Source: Gautieria morchelliformis
Lineage: Eukaryota > Basidiomycota > Agaricomycetes > Gomphales > Gomphaceae
DNA length: 64,000 bases
Direction of reading: 5' to 3'
Assembly (NCBI GenBank): GCA_015179125.1
Contig: WHVA01000044.1
Coordinates: 248,001 to 312,000, forward strand
The number at the start of each line of letters is the position of its first letter. Positions within the stretch are counted from its first letter, which is position 1. This document shows, piece after piece, positions 49,549 through 60,109 of the stretch. The notes under the pieces are model-generated. The model saw only the letters and a list, made by a program, of their open reading frames with translations. It was not told the DNA's origin and made no database searches. A program made the position numbers and the translations under genes.

Positions 49549-52500
49549 CTAGGGCGCGGAAATGGGGCCAGGCTTATCAGGATAAGACTTGTGGAAATCA
49601 GAGACGAGGTCAGAGGCGTGGTCTAGTTCCGTGGCGGAAATCCACGAGGTCTCTTCGTCGGTGTTTTCATAGCCTGCCCACTTGACTAGGTACTGGAGTT
49701 GGCAGCGGTATCGTCTGTCGAGCTTGGAGTTGAGAATTTCCGAGATCTCATATTCCGGTTCTCCGTCGATGATGACTGGCGGAGGCGGAGGTTGTTCTCG
49801 ATTCGGAATTGTATTCGGAACTGCTGGCTCAAGCATGGAGACATGGAATACCGGGTGTACTGCGCGCATATTGTCAGGAAGTCTGAGAGTGAAAGAACGA
49901 CTGCCGGCCTTAGCGATGATCTCGTAAGGTCCAAGGTATTTTCAGAGAGCTTCTTCGAGGGGCGAGTGGTGCGGAAGTTTTCAGCTTTGACAAAGACTTT
50001 GTCGCCTATCTCGAATGCCGGTTGCGGAAGTCGTTTCCGATCGGCGGAAGTTGGTATCTCTTCTGGGCAGCGGAAATGTTCTCTCGGAGGTTTGGTGAAG
50101 GTCGTCGAGTTCCACAACGAAATCTGGGCTCTTGCAGAGGCGAGGTCGCGTTCAGGGTGGATGGCGAGATTCGGGTGGTAGCCCTTGTTGGCGTAAAAGG
50201 GTGAAATTCCGGTGGTAGCGGAAGGCGCATTGTTGTAGGCAAATTCCGCGAGCGGAAGAGGTCGGACCAATTGCTGTGTTGGTAGTTGCAATAGACGCGG
50301 AGATACTGCTCAAGGGTCTGATTAGTACGTTCCGTCTGTCCGTCTCCTTCGGGGTGATAACCGGAAGTGAAGTGGAGCTTCATGTCGAGAGCCTTGCCGA
50401 GTGTGCGGAAAAAGGATGACACGAATTCGGATCCACGGTCGGAAGTGACATGGGAAGGGATTCCGTGCTTGGAAAAGACGTGGAGCACGAAGAGTTGTGC
50501 GAGCTGGGCGGAAGTTATGGTGTCGTAGGTCGGAATAAAGATGGACTGCTTTGTGAGGCGGTCAACGATCACTAGAATGGTATCATAGCCAGATGACTTA
50601 GGAAGTTTCTCAATGAAATCCATGGATATCGAATTCCACGGTTGTTCCGGGATCGGAAGTTGCTTCAGGAGGCCGTAGGGTTTGTGACGTTGAGGCTTGG
50701 CTCGCATACAGGTGGTGCATGACTTGCAGTAGTCTTGGACCATCGTGCGGAGGAGGGCCAAGTATAGGTACGTCGGATTATGTCGAGGGTTTTGTTCTGG
50801 CCTTGGTGTCCTGAGAGCGGATGATCGTGGCTTTGCTGGAGTACGCGAAGTCGTAGATCGTTGGTATCCGGAACGTAAATCCGGGACTTGTACCGGAGAA
50901 ATCCGTCGGAATCAAGGGACCATCCAGGACTGGTGGGGTCATCGAGGTGGGCTGCGGAGATGGGGTCGGAACGGAGTGCGGAACGGATGTCGGAATGGAG
51001 AGACTCGGTGTCCATAATGATTGAGGCGCGGAGTAGCGGAAACTGCAATGCTGTGGCACGCAGGGACGATGCCAGTTGCTCAGTGGAGAATACTGGGCGG
51101 AAGTTGTGCGGATTAACGCTGGCATAGTCGCTACTTCCCTCTTTTGGGTAGACGTCCCAACGTCTAGTGAGTGCGTCGGGTTTTGCTCCGAGCTTTCCGG
51201 GGCGGAAGCGGATCACCATGTTGAACTGTGAGAGATATTCAGACCAGCGGACTTGACGGCGAGTCAAAATCTTAGTAGTGCAAAATACTCAAGGTTCTTA
51301 TGATCCGTTACAACGTCGATCGGATAGGTTGGACCTTCGAGGTAGTGTCTCCAATTTTGAAGGCTTCGAAAATCGCAAGTAGTTCCTTATCGTGGACGTC
51401 GTAGTTGAGTTCCGGGGCGGAAAAGGTGCGGGAATGAAAGGCGATCGGATGAATTTCTCCGTCGTCGGGGGAAATGATGGAAAGAATGGCGGCTAGCGCG
51501 TAGTCGGAAGCGTCGGTTTCGAGTACAAGTTGGGCATCAGGAATCCAGAAACCGAGTATGGGAGCCGTAGTGAAGGCCGATTTGAGAGCTTCAAATGCGG
51601 AACGGCATTCCGGAGTGAAATTCCATGGGGCACCCTTCCTGGTGAGACGCGTGAGCGGAACAGTAATGTCGGAAAAATTATAAATGAAACGCCGGTAAAA
51701 GTTGGCGAAGCCAAGGAAAGACTGCACATCCTTAACACGTCGGGGTTCCGGCCATTCTTGAATTGCCTTGACTTGTCCTCTGCCATGGTAAGACCTGTTG
51801 GAGAGAGGATGTAGCCGAGGTATTCGACCGTGTCGCGATGCCATTCGCATTTCTCTGCTTTTGCGTAGAGATGGTGTTTGCGTAGACGGCGGAGTACTTC
51901 GCGGACATGTTCCCGATGTTTTTCCGGTGTGTCGGAATAGATGAGGATGTCGTCAATGTAGACTAGGACGCATACGTCGAGGAGGTCGGAAAATACGTCG
52001 TTCATGAATCGCTGAAAAGCGGCGGGAGCATTGGTTAGACCGAAAGGCATGACAACCCACTCAAAAGCACCGTAGCGGGTGCGGAAAGTGGTTTTCCACT
52101 CGTCACCTTCCCGGATGCGGACAAGGTGATAAGCGTGCCGGAGGTCGATTTTGGTGTAGATCTTCGCCCTGCGGGGAGTGTCGAGTAGGTCGGAAATCGC
52201 GGAAGCGGATATTTGTCCTTCTTAGTGAGGGCATTGAGTCCGCGGAAATCGACGCAGAGGCGGAGAGATCCATCCTTCTTCTTGACGAAAAGGACCGGAG
52301 CGCCGTGCGGAGACAGCGAAGGGCGGATAAGCCCATGTTGAGATGTTCATCGACGAACTCGCGGAGAGTTGGAGTTCACTTTGCGAAAGGGAGTAGATCG
52401 GTCCAAGGGGCGGAGATGCTCCTTCTTCCAAATCTATCTTCAAATCGTAAGGTCGATGTTCAGCAGGTTTGTCGGCTTTGGCCTTATTGAACACGTCCGG

Positions 52501-53390
52501 GAAGTCACGATATTCTTCCGGAACTGAGCTCATGTCGACCGGAGCGGAAGTCGAGGCGGAACGAGCCTTGACTGAAGCCGAATCGGAAAGGTGAAGCTGG
52601 AAAACGGTCGTATCTTCTTGCCGTTGCAATACGCGGAAAGCGGTGGCGGAAACGAGCGCAATTCGAGGAGCTTCGAGGGCGGAGGTGCTAAAGCGGGACC
52701 GGAGTGCGGAACTGAATCCACGAGCGGAGTTGCAGAAGAGGCCTGAGCCATCTTTGCGGACGACGTCGGAATAGACGGAAGTTGATCCGGGGTACGGAAC
52801 TGTATTTGACCCAATGCCCAGTTAATCGACGGATTATATCGGGTGAGCCAATTGTGTCCTAGTACAACGGAACAGCTAGCATCTAGCGGAGTAACGTAAA
52901 ACGTAACTTCATGGTTGTCCCCAGTAGCGAAACGGATAGACAGATCCACGACTTGGGAAATTGCCGTGTTGGAAGATCCGTCGAAAAGGCGGAGCGGAAT
53001 TGTCGGAATGTTGCGGGTCGGAAGTTTATGTTTCAAAACAAAGTCGGAATCGAGGAAACAATGAGTCGAACCGGAGTCGACCAGTGCTGTGAACGGGGGT
53101 GCGGAAATGGTGTCGGAAGTGAGCGGAACAGAGAGGGAGTCGGAGGACGAAAGAGCGGATGCGTTGAGTTTAACCTCGTTTGTCGCACGAATGGGGTCAA
53201 CACAGCCCTCAGCTCGTGCGGAGGCCGGAGGACTGCTGACTATTTTTTTGAATCCGTAGCGGGAGCCGCTTCGGATTTCTCTTCCGTCTTTGCTGCCGGC
53301 CCTTGGCCTTAGCAGCGGAGGCGGAAGCCGGGTGCAGTCGCGAGCGACGTGACCGCCTTTGCCGCAGAAAAGGCAAAGGTTGTTGTCCAT
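49549..53390 (-). pseudogene. pol: Gypsy-C pol remnant with chromodomain
   Basis: Overlapping minus-strand frames give a CCHC knuckle CLFCGKGGHVARDC (~53375; end of gag), protease LVDSGSTHCFLD (~53080), RT ([29 protein letters not shown] ~51960), RNase H ([15 protein letters not shown] ~51530; DHKNLEYF region near 51290), zinc finger and integrase (SMDFIEKLPKS ~50630; TSDRGSEFVSSFF ~50430; GQTERTNQTLEQYL ~50330). A GPY-type region and chromodomain follow (YEISEILNSKLDRR...YLVKWAGY, ~49760-49650). At least eight frame changes show it is dead. Gypsy-C2 at 59212-64000 preserves the same frame far better. Confidence 0.88.
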
Positions 53391-54652
53391 GCGACGCTGG
53401 CGTTCTACAGGGGTTAGTTTTCCGTCCTTCCCAAGTTTGTCGGAAAGGTCCGGAGTGCTCTTCGGGCGTTGGTGTTGGAACCAGAGGCCTGGTTGTTGCG
53501 AGGGGTGGAGTTGTTGTTCCGGTTGCCGGAGTTGGATCCGGAACTGTTGTTGTTGTTGTTGTTTCCGGAGTTGTTGTTTCCGGAATTAGTCTTCTTCTTG
53601 TCTTTGTCAGACTTCTTGTCGGAAGACTTGTCGTTCTTGCTCTGGGGGAAGTTTCGCGAGCAATCTCGGAGTGTCTTTCCCAGTAGCGCGAATCGATGGA
53701 TTGGGCAGGTTGCGGAAGGTCGGTAAGGGTGGCGGGTTTTCCGACGCGGGCAATTTCATCCTTGATCCGGGATGGCAAGCCCATGTAAAACTGGCGTCGG
53801 AGTGCGGCTTCTCCCCATTGGACTCGAGGAGCGAGCTGCTGGAATGTGACGATATATTTAGCTATCTTATGAGTGTCTTTCATACGAAGCTTATCGAGTT
53901 CATTTTCCGCATCGGCTTCCATATCAAATGGTCCGAAGTTGCTGCGGAGTTCGGAAACGAAGTTGTGGTAATCGTCGGCCCAGTCGACGAGAGCGAACGG
54001 ATCCATGAGGGCGGGTTCGAAGTAGTCGAGAGCCGTGCCTCGGAGATAGGAAAGGGCGTAATTGACCTTCCGTTCGTCGTCGGGAAAGGCGTCGGGCGAT
54101 CACGGAAATTGAGTTGAAGCTGGACCAGAAATGGCTGGAGCTTCTTGGGGTCGGAACCGTCGAACTGATCTGGTTCGCGGACCTTTGTCTTGGGGCGTGG
54201 TGGTGCTTGGGCCGGGCGCTGAAGTTGTCCGGCTAGCATGGCGATGGCTTGTGCAAGATCCGGAACTGGCGCGGGCGGAACTGGGTTGGCGGGAATCTGA
54301 GGTGGAATTGGAGGTGGAGGACCGCCGGGGGACCGCCTGGGGGACCGCCGGGTGGGCCGCCTGGAGGTGGTCCTGGTGGAGGTGGTGGTGGTGGAGCTGG
54401 GCGTCGGAATGACGCTGCTGTTTGTTCGCCGCTGCTACTCGTCGAGTTTCCGTCATAGTCGGGATTGTCGTCGGGATTAGCGTCGGGAACTTCTTCGAAT
54501 CGTTGCGGAATAGCATCGGAGAGCTCATCGTCAGCACGAGAGCTGCCGGAGGGTTCCGCGTGCCTTGGTGCTGCGGATCTAAGACTGCCAAAATAAGAGA
54601 GAGCTTCGACAGCTCCTGCTCGAGCTGAAGTAGCTGTGGTACGAGGAGGCAT
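53209..54652 (-). pseudogene. gag: Gypsy-C gag remnant
   Basis: ATG at 54652 (MPPRTTATSARAGAVEAL), then a polyproline/glycine run (PPPPPGPPPGGPPGGPPGG, ~54400-54320) and a retrotransposon-gag capsid domain (~54240-53700, with FDGSDPKKLQPFLVQLQLNF). A Thr/Asn-rich linker coded by a CAA-type run near 53540 follows, then the CCHC knuckle. Frameshifts near 54230, 54000 and 53400. Confidence 0.8.
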
Positions 54653-54685
54653 AGTGATAGTTATCGGGTGGGAATCAGATAATAC

Positions 54686-55364
54686 TGTTACGTATCGAGA
54701 TTTCCGCTAAGTCGGAACTGGAAAGGACAGCGGCTTCAACTTATAGGTTGCCCCCCAATGAACTATCGTCCTAAGTATTTCGAAATGAGTCGGAAGTGGA
54801 AAGTACTGAACCAAAGGTTGGTCGGAACTTGAGTCGGAACTGAGGCGGAAGGCGGAAGGCGGAGAGACTGAGATCTTGCTAGACTCGCTGTGCTAAGAAC
54901 AGGAGATGGAGTGAAGGAAATCAAGTATCGAAGGCGATTATCTGATTGCAGAATAAGAGATATACATGACAGGCTTTTATACAAAGAGCTGAGACAACAG
55001 GTAATGATATGGTACTAAGCAAATTCCGGGGGAAGCAGAAGTCGAGTAGACAATACGTGGGAACTAACTATTGGGAACAATGGGACTACAAGGGGGGTTC
55101 AGGGTAAGGTAGAACAATGGCAAAAAACAAGGGGTCGGGAAAACATATCTGACAACGAACTACAAGGGTGACCGGATATATGGTCTTGATGGACGGTGAG
55201 GAGGGTCCGGTTGGTCCGAGTAATAGAGTCGAAAGAACAAGGGAAATGTACAAGGGGCGGAATGTCGGAAATATCGGAGGAGCGGAATGTGTTGCAGAAA
55301 TATTGGAGGGTCGGAAGGAGTGGCGGAACTGAGGGTCGGAAGTCGGAAATGAACGGTCGTAACA
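54686..55364 (-). repeat. 5' LTR of Gypsy-C
   Basis: 679 bp, TGTTACGTATC to GGTCGTAACA on the plus strand. It differs from the other LTR by several substitutions and short indels, which makes the insertion older than Copia-1, Copia-2 or Gypsy-A. Confidence 0.92.
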
Positions 55365-55555
55365 GGGACACACAAGCATTCCTAGTTTACATCGCCTGGT
55401 GGGCGATCTGTGTCGTTGCATGGTCTGTACTCCCCAGTGACTGGGTGGAAGGTGGATGCAACAAGATCAATGGTATGCTGTACACTCTGCTTACTTCTGC
55501 TTCAGCCTTCTCCACATTCCTCCTCACTGTTACACGCATTCTGCTGGAGAGGTAG
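55365..55555 (+). pseudogene. membrane-protein exon scrap
   Basis: Open from the LTR edge, with two hydrophobic segments (FLVYIAWWAICVVAWSVL and MLYTLLTSASAFSTFLL) and a stop at 55553. The frame begins at the Gypsy-C boundary, so the gene was cut by the insertion or a rearrangement. The matching half is not found left of 47410. No family recognised. Confidence 0.35.
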
Positions 55556-55627
55556 CTCTCAGTATGAAGGGAGAAGAACCTCAGGCTTGCAGTGGGAAAC
55601 CTCCTCAGGGGATGGGAGTAGTATCTT

Positions 55628-55683
55628 TGTTTTGGAACCCTTCAAGACTTTGGTGTTATTGCTAACACTTCAATCTATCAGAA
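55628..55683 (+). repeat. DNA-element terminus, left piece
   Basis: Identical over ~55 bp to the start of the insertion at 32094 (TGTTTTGGAACCCTTCAAGA...). Interrupted at 55684 by an LTR-like block. Homology to 32160-32260 resumes at about 56600. Confidence 0.7.
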
Positions 55684-56599
55684 TGTGTCGTTTACGAGAC
55701 TCAAAGAATATTAAACAATGCTGCAGCACAACTCCGGAAATAATTTAATATTTGTACCTTGGTTGCAATCCACGTAAGAACTAGTCCAAGTTAATACAGA
55801 TGGAAGGCAATGCGTTTCTTAGCAGCACTGAACAATAAACTAAAAGGCTGTAGGTTCAAGGACACTATCGGGGTCCAAGCATATTCCAAAATATAAAGGA
55901 ATGTACTTAGCAGGCAAGTTTATAAATGGACTGCCCTGATAATCTACCAGCGCACAGCAATAAAACGAGGGACGAGTTTTGTGAACAAAGCGACTTGTGA
56001 AAGTCTCTAATCAGGAAAATCAACTGACTAGATCGTCTCGGGTATTGGAGTGCGAATGGCAAGACTTTCAATTGACAGACTCACTCTGTAGAATTACACC
56101 CGGAGGATTAGTCCAAGTGGCTAAGCAGTAAAGTAACTACTTAACAAGGAATTAGACACTAAAGTAAGTGAATAACCCTAGCTGGGATTAGCAGCTTAGT
56201 AAGATGCAAGTCACACGAGGTCACGTGTAGGATAGAAGATGGGTAGATTGGCTGATGAAAGGCAGGCAAAAAGGGCCTCCTTTTATATCGTATTGTACAG
56301 GCGCTTAACTAAGCGGTAGGACCTTCTATCTATTAATGGAATGGGGGAATGAGTCACGAAGAAGCTTTCGGAATGTGTAGGAAGGTTCTGTCTGACTCAT
56401 AATGACTCACAGTGACTAGAAATGACTCCTACTGGTGACTCCACTAGGTTTTCCACCAATCAGGGCTTGATTTGTCAGGAATGAGTCATTAATTGGGCCC
56501 ATGTGATTCATGACAGCTTGGGTGAGTCATGAGCATGTGACTCACCAAGGTGTGCATGAGTCAGTTGAGTCATTGAGGCTGTACAAGCAAATGACTAGG
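55684..56599 (-). repeat. LTR-like insertion
   Basis: Non-coding block separating two homologous halves of a DNA element. On the minus strand it has GAGTCA/TGACTC minisatellite-like motifs (56380-56580), then a TATAAAAGG box near 56281, then ~600 bp ending near CTCGTAAACGACA. That is the same plan as solo LTR T. Termini and target duplication not resolved. Confidence 0.45.
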
Positions 56600-56841
56600 C
56601 TTTTCAAACTCAGAGGCTGAGTCTGAAGGAGCCACCTGACCGGATTTGTGGGTGACCACGGGTGCACAAGCCGCGAGTGATGCGAGCGTCTGGTCGGAGT
56701 TTGAAATCGGAAGTCCGAAACAGAGTTGTGGGGACATGTGTATCCACAACTCTGCTGCACAGAAATAAGTGAGTTTGAGTAGAGACAGCCTCGGAAAAAT
56801 AGGTAAAATTCATAGATAATTAGAGGGATGTTTGAATAGGC
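56600..56841 (+). repeat. DNA-element terminus, right piece
   Basis: Matches 32164-32260 (CTGAG.TTGAA.GAGCCA..., GGTCGGAGTTTGAAAT), the left end of the DDE transposon (CAGAGTTGTGG hairpin, 56721-56754) and its right end (AGAGGGATGTTTGAA). It looks like an internally deleted, MITE-like derivative of that family. Confidence 0.55.
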
Positions 56842-57032
56842 CTTATGAGGACAGTAGACATTTTTTATGGGCGATAATTGGTTGTTTTTAAAGGCCTTTG
56901 ATGCAGACTACAAATTTACAATAAAGAGACATTTGAGAGCTGGTTGAACAGCTAGAACCGAGACCATGTAGTGTGCTGGTTGAACAGCGGTTCCCATACA
57001 CGTATCCCCCCTTCAAACGTCCCGAACTACCC

Positions 57033-58079
57033 CTACTTCTTCAAGTTCTGGGACCTGGTGATCCTCCTGGTAGGGACGGCGCTGTCGCGAGACTTGGAAG
57101 CGGCAGCGAGACGCGGGTCGGTCGTACAAGGCGAGAGAGGGAGAGAAGAATCACATGGAGAGTATGGAGAGGGAAGAGTAACGCGTGAGGAGGAACCGGA
57201 TGCCACTTCGCCGCACAACAGCGCCTCGTACCTTTCGAGTAGCTGAGCAACTGACGGTTGCCACAAGATGAGCTGCCTCTTGTTGGAGTCGTCTCCATCA
57301 CGCTGAGAATGAGCCGGTGAAGGGGCTCTCGTCCTCTTGGAAGAGTTGGACTGAGAGTCGACACTGAAAGCACAAGCTACGTGGGCTGGAGCGGAACAGT
57401 TGAAACTCACGCATATACGCGGCGTAGAGGACTCACCACTCGTGCTAGGACTTTCCACGAATATAGTGTCCAGCTCACAGCGATTAGACCTCCACCCGTC
57501 GTCGATAGAAGTAGAACTAGAACTAGAGTGGTCTTCGATAGGAAAGGGGGTGAAAGGAGAGGCAGGCCAGCTCCATGAGCACTCAGGGACCTTGGCACTC
57601 CGCTCCTTGGCTTTCTCGATCCACGCAGACAATTGGCGGGAGTTCTCCTGCCATATCTTGACATGCCTACAAATCTCGGCAGGGTCCTCGGGCAGCAGGA
57701 AGAAATTGTAAGTGAGCTGATCGAGAGGAGGGAAGGGAGGATGAACCATGCCAATTTCAGAGAGTAATGAGTTAGGGATGTACTGAGGCAAAGGACCTTT
57801 GTCGAAGTCCCCCTTCCATTCGTGAGCGGCCGCCAGTATATAACGGCACTTCATCTTCAGAGTCTCCCAATAGCAACTCGCAAGGTCAGAACAGAGCGTT
57901 GCGTGGAGGTTAATGGGAGGATCGAGCCAGATGAAGTCGATGGAGCAAGGACGATAGAAATCGAAGTTGGAGGTGAATTCGAATTCGAATTCAGGAGCAT
58001 CGACGGGGCCCTGGATAAGTTTACCATCGATGCGGCGGAGAGAGAAGTCGCTAGAAGAGATTTCATGGAAAGAAGACAT
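57033..58079 (-). CDS. Gypsy-E accessory protein, 348 aa
   Basis: Open minus-strand frame. The likely start is the ATG at 58079 (MSSFHEISSSDFSLRRIDGK); the frame is open upstream to 58382 but that part overlaps pol and is hydrophobic and low-complexity. Features: an N-terminal globular region (FIWLDPPINLHATLCSDLAS; ILAAAHEWKGDFDKGPLP), a helical stretch (AEICRHVKIWQENSRQLSAW), a Ser-rich middle, then basic clusters SSKRTRAPSP and RRITRSQNLKK at the C-terminus. It sits between the chromodomain of pol and the polypurine tract, on the pol strand. The frame is intact although the neighbouring pol is broken. Function unknown; nuclear location is a guess from the basic tail. Confidence 0.65.
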   Translation of the reverse strand: MSSFHEISSSDFSLRRIDGKLIQGPVDAPEFEFEFTSNFDFYRPCSIDFIWLDPPINLHATLCSDLASCYWETLKMKCRYILAAAHEWKGDFDKGPLPQYIPNSLLSEIGMVHPPFPPLDQLTYNFFLLPEDPAEICRHVKIWQENSRQLSAWIEKAKERSAKVPECSWSWPASPFTPFPIEDHSSSSSTSIDDGWRSNRCELDTIFVESPSTSGESSTPRICVSFNCSAPAHVACAFSVDSQSNSSKRTRAPSPAHSQRDGDDSNKRQLILWQPSVAQLLERYEALLCGEVASGSSSRVTLPSPYSPCDSSLPLSPCTTDPRLAAASKSRDSAVPTRRITRSQNLKK

Positions 58080-58320
58080 GGAAGTAGGAATGCGAGAGCG
58101 ATCCGGATGGGAAGGTGAGCGAACATGAGACTGAGAGGTTATATCAATGCACTGGTTATTTTTCGGTGTTTCTTCGAGAACAATTGAGAGAATATCGAGA
58201 GGTTTGAGGCATGTAAAGTTGGAGATTAGAGGAAGGAGATATAGCAATGAAACGAGGGTGTAGGGAGAGAAAAGGAGCGGAATTTGGCATGAGACTGTGC
58301 CAAGCAGATCGAACGAGACT

Positions 58321-59211
58321 TTACTGAGACAGTGCACGGGACTCGCGATGCAAGTCCCAAGCCTTAAGAATGTCGGGTGCATTCTTAAGTTGACATCGAG
58401 TTAGCCATTCGTCAAAGGAGGAATCGTAGCCGGCGAACCTGACGAGAAGTTCTTGGGTTCGGGGGCCATTTCGTGATTTCCGCCAGCGTTCCTGGGTGAT
58501 CGACTCCACCTCGTACTCAGGGACTTCGGAAAAGTCCAGTCTGTTGAGGCGTTTCTTGGGTCGATCGCCAAGAGCGTCCTCGGACACGTGATAGCGCTCG
58601 AGGTGAGCGAGGTTGAGGATGGGGTGGAGTCCGTAGGAAGCGGGCATTCGGAGACGGTAAGTTGAGGGCCCTAACTTTTGTGAAATCTCGAAGGGTCCAT
58701 CGCATTTCATAAGAAGCTTCTTACCGCGACCCTTTACGGCCTTTAACAAGCTGAGAGAATGAGGATTGATGAGAACAGAGTCGCCTACTTCGAACTCGTC
58801 GATCACGTGTCCTTGATTATAGGTACGTTGCTGCGCAACCTGGGGAACTGAATGGACTGACTAGCCTGGTCTCTATAGGTCTGAAACTCATCGATAAAGT
58901 CTGAGGCCTCGCGACTTTCAGAAACGGAGTGATCGATTGCTGTTGCCGGTGCGTTCCTGTTTAGAAAAGGTGGGCCGATCACACCTGATCAGGGTCGTTG
59001 CACGGATTCCTGAGGAGGATGCAAGAGATTGCTGGGAGTTAAAGGAGTGAATCCGTAGAGAAGGAAGGAAGGGGCGAAGGAAGTTGCCGAGTGCAGCGTG
59101 TTGTTGTACGCAAGGCTGAAGGGATGAAGTAAAGTTGACTAATCATCCCGATTAGGATTGACGTACGATCGAAGAGCCGTTTCGAGAATCTGGTTCATAA
59201 TTTCCGTTTGT
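58321..59211 (-). pseudogene. pol: Gypsy-E pol C-terminus with chromodomain
   Basis: 59211-58810 carries the integrase tail (the sequence after the catalytic Glu, with stops). 58806-58321 is open: VGDSVLINP strand, GPFEISQKLGPSTYRLRMP module, then a chromodomain (EYEVESITQERW...LLVRFAGYDSSFDEWL) ending in KNAPDILKAW, TGA near 58321. It is the fourth chromodomain type in the window (A, B, C, E). The 5' part of the element is missing. Confidence 0.8.
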
Positions 59212-60109
59212 CCATCAGTCTGAGAACATGTCCGCGAAGTACTCCGCCATCTATGCAAACATCACCTCTACGCAAAAGCAGAGATATGCTAATGGCATCG
59301 CGACATGGTGGAATACCTAGGCTATATCCTCTCTCTGACAGGCCTTACCATGGCAGAGGACAAAGTCAAGGCAATTCAAGAATGGCCGGAACCCCGACAT
59401 GTTAAGGATGTGCAGTCTTTCCTTGGCTTCAGCAATTTTTACCGACATTTTATTTATAACTTTTCCAACATTACTGTTCTGCTCACGCATCTCACCAGGA
59501 AGGGTGCCCCATGGAATTTCACTCCGGAATGCTATTCAGCATTTGAATCCCTCAAGGCGGCCTTCACTATGGCCCCTATCCTCGGTTTCTGGATTCCAGA
59601 TGCCCAACTTGTACTCGAAACTGACGCTTCCAACTACACGCTAGCCACCATTCTTTCAATCATTTGCCCCGACGACGGAGAAATTCACCCGATTGCTTTT
59701 CATTCCCACACCTTTTCCGACGTCCACGATAAGGAACTACTCGCAATCTTCAAAGCCTTCAAGATTTGGCAACACTACCTCAAAGGTCCTACTTATCCAA
59801 TCGACATTGTCACGGATCATAAAAACCTTGAGTATTTCGTGACTACTAAGATTTTGACTTGCCATCAAGTCCGCTGGTCTGAATATCTCTCACAGTTCAA
59901 CATGGTGATCCGCTTCCACCCCAGAAAGCTCAGAGCAAAACCCAACGCGCTCACTAGACATTGGGATGTCTACCCAAAAGAGGGAAGTAGTGACTATGCC
60001 AGCATTAATCCGCACAACTTCCACCCAGTATTCTCGACTGAGCAGCTGACATCATCCCTGTGTGCCACAGCATTGCAAGTTCCACTACTCTGCACCTCTA
60101 TCATCATGG
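59212..60109 (+). pseudogene. pol: Gypsy-C2 pol, RT end and RNase H
   Basis: Same family as Gypsy-C. It begins inside the RT ([26 protein letters not shown]) and continues through RNase H ([24 protein letters not shown]) to the zinc-finger linker, where S5 is inserted. The frame is open from 59305 but many Arg codons of Gypsy-C appear as His or Cys, as expected from CpG decay. Confidence 0.9.

Larger units (their letters stand above)
47410..55364 (-). mobile_element. Gypsy-C, full-length but frameshifted chromovirus with antisense ORF
   Basis: Two ~660-680-bp LTRs (TGTTACG...CGTAACA) enclosing gag (54652-53209), pol (53390-49549) and, downstream of pol on the opposite strand, an accessory ORF (48189-49419). 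The flanking pentamers GTCAG and GGGAC do not match, so no target duplication is visible. Many one-base indels break gag and pol. The sequence is saturated with CGGAA/TTCCG. Confidence 0.92.
56842..59211 (-). mobile_element. Gypsy-E, truncated: integrase end, chromodomain, accessory ORF, LTR start
   Basis: In the minus-strand sense it begins inside the integrase at 59211, abutting Gypsy-C2, then pol C-terminus, accessory ORF, polypurine tract GAAGGGGGGATACG (~57003-57017) and LTR start TGTATGGGAACCGCTG (57002 downward). The far end of the LTR is not identified. Confidence 0.75.

Noticed and set aside
49549..54652. frame changes in Gypsy-C interpreted as introns
   Set aside because: Adjacent frames overlap by tens of codons and continue the same domains, which fits one-base indels rather than spliced introns.
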